Source of the DNA: Muribaculaceae bacterium
Lineage (GTDB): Bacteria; Bacteroidota; Bacteroidia; Bacteroidales; Muribaculaceae
Length of the DNA: 44,199 bases
NCBI GenBank assembly: GCA_029060285.1
Contig: JAIDUH010000025.1
Location: forward strand, 1 to 44,199
Direction: 5' to 3'
Shown: positions 8,201 through 16,330 of the stretch, in pieces
Layout of the letters: every line of letters starts with the position of its first letter
Position numbering within the stretch: position 1 is the stretch's first letter
Translations under genes and position numbers: made by a program
The notes under the pieces: generated by a model
What the model was told of the DNA's origin: nothing
The model's database searches: none
What the model saw: only the letters and a program-made list of their open reading frames with translations

Positions 8201-9295
8201 ATGGAACATCCAGAAAATGATGCCAAATATGTCGGTCTTCGCGTCAACGCAGGCGTGACATCCAATCCGACAGTCAATCCTTATCGTAAAGTTGTCAAGA
8301 AAAAGCGTATACTGACAGCCGGAGAATATGTGGAGGGTATCCTCAAAGGGGATGTGAGTCTTCTTGGACGCGCTGTTACCTTGATAGAAAGCACTGCGGA
8401 AGCCCATCAGGCGATAGCTCAGGAAGTGATAGAAAAATGCTTGCCCTATAGTGGCAATTCCAGAAGAATCGGTATCACGGGAGTCCCGGGTGCTGGAAAA
8501 TCTACATCGATCGACGAATTTGGCACGTATGTCATCCGGCAAGGACATAAGCTTGCGGTGCTGGCGATTGATCCAAGCAGTGAACGCACTCGAGGAAGCA
8601 TACTTGGCGACAAGACGAGGATGGAGAAACTTTCGCTTGAAAAGGATGCATTCATACGTCCTTCACCTTCCGGAGGCTCTCTTGGAGGCGTTGCGCGCAA
8701 GACACGCGAGACTATAGTGCTTTGCGAAGCAGCGGGCTATGACCGAATTTTCGTGGAGACAGTCGGGGTGGGACAAAGTGAGACTGCCGTTCACTCAATG
8801 GTGGATTTTTTCTTGCTTATCCAGGTAGCAGGCACAGGCGACGAACTTCAGGGGATCAAGCGAGGCATCATGGAGATGGCGGATGGAATAGCGATCAATA
8901 AATGTGACGGAGATAACGTAGACCGTTGCAAACTTGCAGCGCAACAGTTCAGGACCGCCCTCATGCTTTTTCCTCCTACTCCAAGCAAATGGATGCCGGA
9001 GGTCGTGACCTACAGCGGATACTATGGTTATGACATTGACAAAGTATGGGATATGATCGACCGTTATTTCAAATATGTCGAGGAGACCGGATATTTCGAA
9101 AGAAAACGCAATGAACAGTCCAGATATTGGATGACAGAAACAATCGAAGAGCAGCTTCGTTCTCGTTTTTATCATACCCCAGGCCTCAAGGAACTTCTTG
9201 AGCAGAAGGAACTGCGAGTGCTCAACAATGAGCAATCTTCATTCACAGCAGCTAAAGACATTCTTGACTACTATTTTGATTCTTTGCGTAAATGA
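8201..9295 (+). CDS. meaB: Methylmalonyl-CoA mutase-associated GTPase MeaB/ArgK type
   Basis: A G3E-family GTPase that guards and reloads the cobalamin cofactor of methylmalonyl-CoA mutase, used in Bacteroidales for succinate-to-propionate metabolism. The P-loop is GVPGAGKS at residues 94-101. Further G-motifs are visible: DPSSERTRGSILGDKTRM, ETVGVGQSE and NKCDGDN. At 364 residues the length is normal for the family, including a C-terminal dimerisation arm. The mutase genes are not in this window, so the partner must be encoded elsewhere. The 112-base upstream spacer is AT-rich and contains TAATTCATAATT, the same word seen in the tandem repeat before rfbB. Confidence 0.93.
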   Translation: MEHPENDAKYVGLRVNAGVTSNPTVNPYRKVVKKKRILTAGEYVEGILKGDVSLLGRAVTLIESTAEAHQAIAQEVIEKCLPYSGNSRRIGITGVPGAGKSTSIDEFGTYVIRQGHKLAVLAIDPSSERTRGSILGDKTRMEKLSLEKDAFIRPSPSGGSLGGVARKTRETIVLCEAAGYDRIFVETVGVGQSETAVHSMVDFFLLIQVAGTGDELQGIKRGIMEMADGIAINKCDGDNVDRCKLAAQQFRTALMLFPPTPSKWMPEVVTYSGYYGYDIDKVWDMIDRYFKYVEETGYFERKRNEQSRYWMTETIEEQLRSRFYHTPGLKELLEQKELRVLNNEQSSFTAAKDILDYYFDSLRK

Positions 9296-9391
9296 TTGAA
9301 ATGTAGTGTGATGTTTTCTATAATGCGGTTGAAAGGGGAGCAGTCGTGAAATTATCTTGAGTTAATAGTTGCATTTGTTAATAATTTTAAC

Positions 9392-9399
9392 TAACTTTG
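9392..9399 (+). promoter_or_regulatory. -7 element upstream of the polysaccharide export unit
   Basis: TAACTTTG matches TAnnTTTG. A weak TTGC lies 19 bases upstream. The start site would be near 9406, giving a leader of about 50 bases to the ATG at 9459. It is the only promoter-like site seen before this gene set. Confidence 0.55.
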
Positions 9400-9458
9400 C
9401 ATTGTTGCAATAATATACGTATTGCAAACATCTAACCTAAGTAAAAGCTGACATAGGA

Positions 9459-10592
9459 ATGGCATCATCATATTGGATATATACAGATCTGGCAGTATTC
9501 TGCGTGGCCTTGGTGCTGACGGGAATCATTATACCACAGATTTTGCTCATTGCATTTAGCAAGAAACTCTTTGATGAAGTAGACGAACGCAAGATTCATA
9601 AGGGAGTAGTGCCACGGCTTGGAGGAATAGCATTCCTTCCGGCAATCATATTCTCCATTTGTCTGGTGTTGGCGGTCAACATAAGCACAGGGGTTGCTGA
9701 GCAATCGAACATTTTGCCTGACTGCAGCAAGCAGATAATGTATCTGCTTTGTGCAGAGATGCTGATGTTTTTGGTAGGAATAGCCGACGATCTGATAGGC
9801 GTGAGATATAAGGCAAAATTTGTATGTCAGATCATCTGTGCCATATTTATATGTGCATCCGGCGCTTATATCCATAATATGTATGGAGTGATATGGATCA
9901 ATGAACTTCCGTCAATAATCGGTTGGCTTATATCCGGATTTTTTGTGGTGTATATAGTCAACGCCATCAACCTTATAGATGGGATCGATGGCCTTGCATC
10001 CGGACTTAGCGGGATTGCCCTGATTTTTTATGGAATAGTGCTTACCTTAGCCAATGAATGGGTGCTTGGCTTGTTGGTGTGGGCACAGCTTGGAACTCTT
10101 GTGCCGTTCTTCTATTATAATGTGTTTGGCAACCCCAAGAAACGAAAGAAAATCTTCATGGGTGACACAGGTTCTCTCACGGTAGGCATAATGCTTGCAT
10201 TCATCTCCTTGAGTGTGACCAATATAGCAGCTCCGGAGATCACCAAGGATTATAATCGGCTCGTATTGGCGTTCTCTCCATTGATAATCCCGGCATTTGA
10301 TGTGGTGAGGGTGTATTTCCATCGCATCAGGCAACACCGTAATCCTTTCCTTCCAGACAAATGCCATATTCATCATAAGCTTTTGGCTCTTGGACTTAAT
10401 CAGAGAGCTTCGCTTTGTGCAATTTTGCTGTCGGCGGTACTTTTCATGCTTGTAAACGTATCCCTTTCTCCATATGTGGATGCCACATGGCTCGTAGTAG
10501 GGGATGTTGTGCTTTGGGTGTGTATCAATATACTTATTACACGTGCCATACGTAGGAAAGAAGCCCGGATGCACACATCTCTTTATGATTAA
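9459..10592 (+). CDS. Undecaprenyl-phosphate sugar-1-phosphate transferase, WecA/MraY family
   Basis: A polytopic membrane enzyme of 377 residues that would start a surface polysaccharide by moving a HexNAc-1-phosphate, typically GlcNAc, from UDP to undecaprenyl phosphate. Family motifs are clear: the conserved aspartate pair at D110-D111 (GIADDLIG), NLIDGIDGLA at 171-180, MGDTGSL at 234-240, and a histidine-rich HIHHKLL loop near residue 307, which is diagnostic for WecA-type enzymes rather than MraY. Around ten membrane helices are predicted by eye. It heads the export unit and has the best promoter-like site before it. The exact sugar is not readable. Confidence 0.9.
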   Translation: MASSYWIYTDLAVFCVALVLTGIIIPQILLIAFSKKLFDEVDERKIHKGVVPRLGGIAFLPAIIFSICLVLAVNISTGVAEQSNILPDCSKQIMYLLCAEMLMFLVGIADDLIGVRYKAKFVCQIICAIFICASGAYIHNMYGVIWINELPSIIGWLISGFFVVYIVNAINLIDGIDGLASGLSGIALIFYGIVLTLANEWVLGLLVWAQLGTLVPFFYYNVFGNPKKRKKIFMGDTGSLTVGIMLAFISLSVTNIAAPEITKDYNRLVLAFSPLIIPAFDVVRVYFHRIRQHRNPFLPDKCHIHHKLLALGLNQRASLCAILLSAVLFMLVNVSLSPYVDATWLVVGDVVLWVCINILITRAIRRKEARMHTSLYD

Positions 10593-10611
10593 TCTTAAGA
10601 CATTAAAGTAA

Positions 10612-11457
10612 ATGACTAATAAATCTATATTCAAGTGCACTCTTTTAGTGCTTGTCTTGTCTGTGCTTGCTTCGAGTTGCACGACACCTAAGAATATCAC
10701 ATATTTCCAAGGATCGGAAAATGCAGATGTTTTCGAAATTGCATTAGCTGAAAACAATGTTATCAGGGTGGAACCGTTTGACAAACTTTCCATCATGGTG
10801 AGTTGTAAGGATGCAAAGCTGGCTCAGATGTTCAACCTTCATGTATTCACAAACTCTACATCTCAAAGGACCGGATATAACGGAACAGAAAATTTCTTGG
10901 ATTACAATGTCGGATATAGTGATGGCATAAACGGATTCACTGTGTCGGCAGATGGAACAATAGATTATCCTATCCTTGGCAAGATAAAAATAGAAGGCAT
11001 GACCAGAAGTGAGGTGGCAGCCTTTATCAAGGGTGAAATAATGGGCAGGGGCCTTATAAAGGATCCTGTGGTCACGGTTGAGTTCCTTAATGTCGGCATA
11101 TCAGTGCTCGGAGAAGTGATCTCTCCCGGACGATATGATCTTAATGTAGATGTCTTGTCGATTGTCGAGGCACTTTCCCTTGCAGGCGACTTGACAATTC
11201 AAGGCAATCGTCAGAATATCAAAGTGCTCCGCAAAGAAGGCGACAAGATCAAGACTTATGTCGTTGACATTACCGATACAAAAAATCTTGTAAATTCTCC
11301 GGCTTATTATCTTAAGCAAGGTGATATCGTGTATGTGGAGCCTAATAATATCAGAAAACGCCAGACAACAAACAACGGCAACAGTGTGCTGAATGTAAGT
11401 TTCTGGGTTTCAGTGGCCTCACTGCTGACTTCGGCAGCAATTCTATTTAAGAGATAA
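10612..11457 (+). CDS. Wza-like polysaccharide export lipoprotein
   Basis: A 281-residue outer-membrane lipoprotein that should form the export channel for the polymer. The lipobox is L19-A-S-S-C23. After it come a polysaccharide export domain (about 50-150, with DGTIDYPILGKIKIEGMTR) and one SLBB-type beta-grasp segment (about 160-245, VLGEVISPGRYDL). The C-terminus ends with a hydrophobic stretch (about 259-278) followed by KR, as in Bacteroidales Wza relatives. In related loci the next gene is usually a Wzc-type chain-length regulator/tyrosine autokinase. Here it is not, and the next gene is the phosphatase. The gene lies 19 bases after the WecA-like gene. Confidence 0.9.
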   Translation: MTNKSIFKCTLLVLVLSVLASSCTTPKNITYFQGSENADVFEIALAENNVIRVEPFDKLSIMVSCKDAKLAQMFNLHVFTNSTSQRTGYNGTENFLDYNVGYSDGINGFTVSADGTIDYPILGKIKIEGMTRSEVAAFIKGEIMGRGLIKDPVVTVEFLNVGISVLGEVISPGRYDLNVDVLSIVEALSLAGDLTIQGNRQNIKVLRKEGDKIKTYVVDITDTKNLVNSPAYYLKQGDIVYVEPNNIRKRQTTNNGNSVLNVSFWVSVASLLTSAAILFKR

Positions 11458-11536
11458 ATATATATGCCTGTTCCCCGAAGAGGGGATGGTCGCTCTTAAA
11501 ACTATAACCCTTTTACTATTTAACCCAATCAAATAA

Positions 11537-12265
11537 ATGTGGCTTTTTAAGGATAAAGTGGCATCTCTTGAAGAGAGTGGAATGTTGGCGGGGATGACCG
11601 ATTGGCATTCCCATGTGCTTCCCGGCGTAGATGATGGCATTCAGACTCTTGAAGATTCACTTGAGACGCTTCGTCATTTTGACGACAAAGGATTAGACAC
11701 GTTATGGCTGACTCCTCATATAATGGAGGATTACCCTAACACTACCCAGGGACTAAAGACACGTTTCGAAGAACTGAAAAAAGCGTGGAACGGAAACCTT
11801 AAACTCCGTCTTGCTTCTGAGAATATGCTCGATCCCCTTTTTGAAGAAAGACTTGCAGCCCGCGACTTGCTTCCAATAGGAGACAATGAGGATCATCTTC
11901 TTGTAGAGACTTCATACTTCTCAGCTCCCTTGGGATTTGACAAGATGATCGATTCCATCATGTCTGCAGGATATTATCCTGTGCTTGCTCATCCGGAAAG
12001 ATATAAGTATATGGACGAGGCAGACTATAAAAAATTGAGGGAAAAGGGTGTGAAAATGCAACTCAATTATGTGTCGCTTGTAGGGGGATATGGAGAGACT
12101 GCAAAAAAGAAGAGTATTTGGCTTCTAAAAAATGGATATATTGACATAATTGGAAGTGATGTCCATAGGCTCAAAAGCAATCAGAGTCTCATCGGGCAGA
12201 AGCCTTCAAAGAGTGACCATGTCAAGATGCTTCTTGATGTGGTGAAGGAAAAGAACAAAATTTGA
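11537..12265 (+). CDS. Tyrosine-protein phosphatase of the CpsB/YwqE PHP family
   Basis: A metal-dependent PHP-fold phosphatase of 242 residues that normally dephosphorylates the tyrosine kinase controlling polymer length and export. The metal-binding HSHVLPGVDDG motif spans residues 24-34 (H24, H26, D32). Other family blocks are TPHIMED, AHPERYKYM and the C-terminal GSDVHRLK. The start at 11537 leaves a 79-base gap to the export lipoprotein gene. The cognate Wzc kinase is absent from the window, so the substrate must be encoded elsewhere or the system works differently. The family assignment is secure. Confidence 0.92.
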   Translation: MWLFKDKVASLEESGMLAGMTDWHSHVLPGVDDGIQTLEDSLETLRHFDDKGLDTLWLTPHIMEDYPNTTQGLKTRFEELKKAWNGNLKLRLASENMLDPLFEERLAARDLLPIGDNEDHLLVETSYFSAPLGFDKMIDSIMSAGYYPVLAHPERYKYMDEADYKKLREKGVKMQLNYVSLVGGYGETAKKKSIWLLKNGYIDIIGSDVHRLKSNQSLIGQKPSKSDHVKMLLDVVKEKNKI

Positions 12266-12268
12266 GAG

Positions 12269-13510
12269 ATGGACAATAGGATACTGCTACGGATGTGTAA
12301 GATGTCGGGACACGAGATGCCCTTCATCCAAGAAGCTTTCGATGGAGAGTGGGTGGTCCCACTGGGCCCTAATGTGACCGGTTTTGAGAAAGACCTTGAA
12401 AGTTTCCTTTGTACAGACAAGAAAGTAGTAGCCCTCTCTTCCGGCACATCGGCACTTCACTTGGGACTTTTGGGTCTTGGAGTAGAAGCCGGAGATGAAG
12501 TCATGGTGCAATCGATGACTTTCAGTGCGTCGGTCAATCCTGTCAGATACGTAGGAGCCATCCCGGTGATGGTAGATTCTGAACCGGTTTCATGGAATAT
12601 GGATCCGGAGCTGCTTGATTTTGCCATAGCCGATAGAATAAAGCTGACCGGTCGAAAACCGAAGGCAATTGTGCTGGTATGTCTTTATGGAATGCCAGCA
12701 AATTATGATAAGATCATGGCTGTGGCTGAAAAATGGCAGATGCCTGTACTTGAAGATGCAGCCGAGGCCTTTGGCTCTTCCTATGCCAATAAAAAATGTG
12801 GTACGTTTGGAAGATTCGGTGTCTTGTCGTTCAACGGCAATAAGATGATCACCACTTCCGGGGGCGGTGCACTCGTATGTCCTGATGAAGAAGCTGCCCG
12901 AAAAGCAATGTACTATGCTACTCAGGCGAGACTTGGGTATGCTTATTATCAGCATGAAGAAATTGGCTACAATTATAGGATGAGCAATATTTCCGCGGGC
13001 ATAGGCAGAGGTCAAATGATGGTGGCAGAAGAATATATCGCCCATCATCGTCATCGCCAGGCATATTATCGTGAGCATCTTAGCGATGTAGAAGGAATTG
13101 TCCTGCATGAAAATCCTGACTCAAAATATGACAGCAACTTTTGGCTATGTACTGTTCTTATAGACCCATCGCTTAAGGTAGAAGGAGAGGAAGAGGCATA
13201 TTCCGCTGCAGTGACGTCTACAGTAGGAGGAGCCGGAGGCGTTACAGGTAAGGTGGATTCCGTGCATACTGATTGCGAGCCGAATGCCAATGTGGAGGCC
13301 ATAAGGCTTGGACTGTCAGCACTTGGAATAGAAACACGTCCGCTTTGGAAGCCAATGCACAAGCAGCCAGTGTTTTCAGGATTCCCATCTTATGTCAATG
13401 GTGTGTCCGAGGATCTTTTCCATCGTGGTCTTTGTCTTCCATCGGGTCCATATGTGACGGATAAGGATGCAGATCGAGTGATTGATGCGATCAAGTCGTT
13501 AATTGTTTAA
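12269..13510 (+). CDS. DegT/DnrJ/EryC1/StrS (PglE-like) sugar aminotransferase
   Basis: A PLP-dependent aminotransferase (413 residues) that adds an amino group to a 4-keto or 3-keto nucleotide sugar for a surface glycan. Features are SSGTSALHLGL (58-68), the PLP-ring aspartate D163 in LEDAAEA, and the Schiff-base lysine K192 in SFNGNKMITTSGGG, a form typical of PglE-type enzymes. Residues about 285-320 contain a low-complexity, Ser/Thr/Gly/Val-rich insertion not expected in the fold. It starts three bases after the phosphatase stop. A dehydratase that would supply its keto-sugar substrate is not found beside it, although dTDP-glucose dehydratase (RfbB) lies 18 kb away. Confidence 0.88.
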   Translation: MDNRILLRMCKMSGHEMPFIQEAFDGEWVVPLGPNVTGFEKDLESFLCTDKKVVALSSGTSALHLGLLGLGVEAGDEVMVQSMTFSASVNPVRYVGAIPVMVDSEPVSWNMDPELLDFAIADRIKLTGRKPKAIVLVCLYGMPANYDKIMAVAEKWQMPVLEDAAEAFGSSYANKKCGTFGRFGVLSFNGNKMITTSGGGALVCPDEEAARKAMYYATQARLGYAYYQHEEIGYNYRMSNISAGIGRGQMMVAEEYIAHHRHRQAYYREHLSDVEGIVLHENPDSKYDSNFWLCTVLIDPSLKVEGEEEAYSAAVTSTVGGAGGVTGKVDSVHTDCEPNANVEAIRLGLSALGIETRPLWKPMHKQPVFSGFPSYVNGVSEDLFHRGLCLPSGPYVTDKDADRVIDAIKSLIV

Positions 13511-13524
13511 ACAAGTGGGGATAG

Positions 13525-14268
13525 ATGGAAAATTCTTATTTTGACCGCACTGCGCTTCTCATAGGTGATGAGGCAATGTCTTGCATCCTACAAGCTAAAG
13601 TTATAGTCTTTGGAGTTGGGGGTGTAGGAAGCTGGGTGGCGGAATGCCTTGTAAGGACAGGAGTCAGAGACATCACGCTTGTAGATTCCGACAGGGTCTC
13701 GCCGACTAATATCAATAGGCAGATGCCTGCTACAGCAGATACGGTAGGGGAGATAAAGACGGATGCGGCTAAACGCAGGCTTCTTGAAATTAATCCGGCA
13801 GCCACTGTAAAGACTCTTCCAATCTTTTATGATTCTGAGACAGCTAGCACTATCGACCTTTCGGAATATGACTATATAGTTGATGCCATAGATTCACTCA
13901 AAGACAAAGCACTCCTTATATTGAATGCAACCCGTAGTGGAAGAAAGTTCTTCAGTAGCATGGGAGCTGCATTGAAGATGGACCCTCAAAAAATAAAGGT
14001 CGGAGAATTCTGGACCGTCAAAGGGTGTCCACTTGCAAGGGCTCTTCGTCAGAAATTCAAGAAAGAAAAGCAGTTCCCGGCGAAAAAATTCCTTTGTGTC
14101 TATTCAGATGAGGTTCTCGAAAATAAGGGCATAGCCTCGGAAACGTGTGATTATAAGGCCCAAATTAATGGTAGCCTTTGCCATATAACGGCAATATTCG
14201 GCATGACTATTGCCGGTGAGATTATAAAAGACATTGTAAAATGTAGTTGGCAGAAAGGCGCTATATAA
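13525..14268 (+). CDS. tcdA: tRNA threonylcarbamoyladenosine dehydratase
   Basis: An E1-like ThiF/HesA-family enzyme that cyclises the t6A37 base of tRNAs in an ATP-dependent step. The nucleotide-binding loop is GVGGVGSW (30-37), followed by the VDSDRV acidic strand and TNINRQ, as in TcdA/CsdL. DAIDSLKDKALLI continues the fold, and there is no C-terminal ubiquitin-transfer domain. At 247 residues it matches the family. It is a housekeeping gene sitting in the middle of the polysaccharide export unit, 14 bases after the aminotransferase and 10 before the Wzi-like gene, and is likely co-transcribed. Confidence 0.92.
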   Translation: MENSYFDRTALLIGDEAMSCILQAKVIVFGVGGVGSWVAECLVRTGVRDITLVDSDRVSPTNINRQMPATADTVGEIKTDAAKRRLLEINPAATVKTLPIFYDSETASTIDLSEYDYIVDAIDSLKDKALLILNATRSGRKFFSSMGAALKMDPQKIKVGEFWTVKGCPLARALRQKFKKEKQFPAKKFLCVYSDEVLENKGIASETCDYKAQINGSLCHITAIFGMTIAGEIIKDIVKCSWQKGAI

Positions 14269-14278
14269 AGATTTGGCT

Positions 14279-15823
14279 ATGTCGATATCAAAAAAAATAA
14301 GACTATTGCTTCTGGTCATAATGTCAGCGGTGTGTGTATTTCCGATATATGCGGAGATGCCGTTGGAGTATTATGTATCAGTCACAGCCCAAGCTTCTTC
14401 ACGATCATTGTCGCCATACATGCTCGGCTCATGGAATGAAGGGAGATATGTAGAAGGGTCCGGAATATGGCAGGAAGCCGGTATTGTCCGTCCACTTGAT
14501 ATGTCAAAACGTTTCAGCTGGAGTGTCGGTTTCGGCTATATGGCAGGTATTGGCACTAAGACCGATTACGACCGTTGGAATGAAGATTCAGGAACTTGGT
14601 CAACTCATGGAGTAGGAAGATCCGCTTTCCGCGTAACCGAACTTTTTGGTCAGCTGAAATATAGGTCGGCATTCCTTACAGTAGGACAGAAATATTCCAG
14701 GTCACGCATTGTGGATGACCGTCTTTCAAGTGGAGACCTTACCCGAAGCAACAATGCCTCACCAATACCTGGTGTCGGAGCCGGTTTTTTTGATTTCCAG
14801 GATATTCCTTTCACCAACGGGTGGGTTCAGATAGATGGGGAGATAATGTATGGAAAAATGATGGATTCAAGATTCAAAAGAGAAGAATTCAATTATAATT
14901 ATGGCGAACTTCCTCAGAACATTCTGTATAATTATAAAAGATGCTATTTTCGCACGAATCCTACTAAGAATTTCTATGTCACCATAGGAATGCAGGCTGC
15001 CGGATTCTTTGGAGGAACCATGTATAAGTATAAGGATGGAGTAATTTACAGAGAAATGCACAGGGGATTCCGGATTAAGGATTTATTTCAGATGTTTTTT
15101 CCAAGAGCAGGTGGTGAAGATTATTATACCGGAAGCCATCTGGGCTCATGGGATTTTAAAGCAGATATAAAATTTCATGGAGGTTCACGACTAAGTGGCT
15201 ATTTCGAATGGCTTTGGGAAGATGGCTCCGGTATTGGTCGCATGAACGGTTGGGACGGATTGTGGGGCGTTCAATATAATTTCCCTGAGAAATGTATATT
15301 GAGTAAGGTAGTCTTAGAATATCTTGATTTTACAAATCAATCGGGCCCTATTCATTTTGATCCTGAAGATAATCCTATGAATCCAATAGTTGGACATTCT
15401 CAGGGTGCTGATGACTATTATAATAATGCATATTACGGAGCTTACACCAATTATGGAATGGGAATAGGAACTCCATTTTTGCTTTCACCCATATATAATA
15501 CCAATGGAAATCTTTCTTATCTCCACAATAGGGCACGTGGTTTTCATGTAGCCATTGAAGCAAATCCAGTAGATTGGATTAATTTGCGTATAATGGGAGG
15601 TTATGAATTGGCTGGAGGGAATGGCCCAATGCCTGCTTATAATAAACTTAACTCTACATCTGCTATGGTATCTGCCACTGCACATCCGTTAAAAAAGATG
15701 CCGCAATTTGAGATTGGAGTGAAGGCTGCTTTTGATAAGGGAACTCTTAGAGGCGATAATTTTGGTGCGCAGCTACAAGTGTCATATAGCGGATTGTTTA
15801 ATTTAAAGAACTCGGCAAGATGA
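14279..15823 (+). CDS. Wzi-like capsule assembly outer-membrane protein
   Basis: A predicted outer-membrane beta-barrel of 514 residues related to Wzi, which helps attach or organise capsule polymer at the cell surface. A signal peptide ends near residue 25 (FPIYA). The mature part has alternating aromatic beta-strands, with conserved blocks such as PLDMSKRFSWSVGFGYMAG, LFGQLKYRSAFLTVGQKY and GYFEWLWEDGSG. I chose the ATG at 14279; a TTG two codons upstream extends the frame but is a less likely start. Its stop overlaps the next start by four bases (ATGA). The context with Wza- and YwqE-like genes supports the role. Confidence 0.85.
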   Translation: MSISKKIRLLLLVIMSAVCVFPIYAEMPLEYYVSVTAQASSRSLSPYMLGSWNEGRYVEGSGIWQEAGIVRPLDMSKRFSWSVGFGYMAGIGTKTDYDRWNEDSGTWSTHGVGRSAFRVTELFGQLKYRSAFLTVGQKYSRSRIVDDRLSSGDLTRSNNASPIPGVGAGFFDFQDIPFTNGWVQIDGEIMYGKMMDSRFKREEFNYNYGELPQNILYNYKRCYFRTNPTKNFYVTIGMQAAGFFGGTMYKYKDGVIYREMHRGFRIKDLFQMFFPRAGGEDYYTGSHLGSWDFKADIKFHGGSRLSGYFEWLWEDGSGIGRMNGWDGLWGVQYNFPEKCILSKVVLEYLDFTNQSGPIHFDPEDNPMNPIVGHSQGADDYYNNAYYGAYTNYGMGIGTPFLLSPIYNTNGNLSYLHNRARGFHVAIEANPVDWINLRIMGGYELAGGNGPMPAYNKLNSTSAMVSATAHPLKKMPQFEIGVKAAFDKGTLRGDNFGAQLQVSYSGLFNLKNSAR

Positions 15824-16269
15824 AGGCGTTTTTTTCTGCTATTAGTGTGATTTTGTTTATGTCAATTTGTGGGTGCACACAGAATAATGGTTATATAGGA
15901 CCGATCTTTGGTTCCTGGTCACTAAAAGAATTATCCTCAGGCAGTGAGCATCTTGAAGTTACCAGAGAAACTGTTTTTAGTTTTCAGAATGAGGTAGTAA
16001 GAATATCTCAAATCTCTGAAAATCCATATGCAGGAGTGTCCCGATATGGAAACTTTACGATCTCGGATGAATACCTTTCATTGACGTTTCTTACTGAATT
16101 GACTCCCGACGGGGAGGGCTCACGTTTTCTTGTACCCTCGTGGCTTTATTTCCCAAAAGATGTTATGCCATTAATATTCAAGATAAAAGAATTAAAAGGA
16201 AATAGAATGGTTCTTGTCTTGAATGATGGGACTAAGGAATTAACATATTCGTTTGCTAAGACCTGGTGA
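15820..16269 (+). CDS. Small lipocalin-like lipoprotein
   Basis: A 149-residue predicted lipoprotein. The N-terminus is a signal peptide with lipobox-like ICG-C19 (a second cysteine is at 17). The mature part starts with a GSWSLKEL segment, followed by beta-strands ending with FAKTW, the pattern of lipocalin-like domains (a GxW early strand). Function is unknown. Because it is translationally coupled to the Wzi-like gene (ATGA overlap) and ends the unit, it may act with that barrel at the outer membrane; this is inference. A bidirectional terminator follows at once. Confidence 0.7.
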   Translation: MKAFFSAISVILFMSICGCTQNNGYIGPIFGSWSLKELSSGSEHLEVTRETVFSFQNEVVRISQISENPYAGVSRYGNFTISDEYLSLTFLTELTPDGEGSRFLVPSWLYFPKDVMPLIFKIKELKGNRMVLVLNDGTKELTYSFAKTW

Positions 16270-16270
16270 T

Positions 16271-16309
16271 AAAAAATTGTCCGATGCTTAATAAGCACCG
16301 GACTTTTTA
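16271..16309. terminator. Bidirectional terminator between the lipoprotein gene and fba
   Basis: An inverted repeat (about 16279-16290 with 16292-16303, one A-C mismatch) is flanked by A6 on the left and T5 on the right, so it can stop transcription from both convergent genes. Confidence 0.8.
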
Positions 16310-16330
16310 TGTGTAATAAGATACATTATA

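Noticed and set aside
10047-10796. 249-codon antisense frame across the WecA-like and Wza-like genes
   Set aside because: It covers parts of two real genes and the gap between them, with no protein family features.
11468-11490. Small CCCC/GGGG hairpin between the Wza-like and phosphatase genes
   Set aside because: The stem is only five base pairs without a T-run, too weak to call a terminator.
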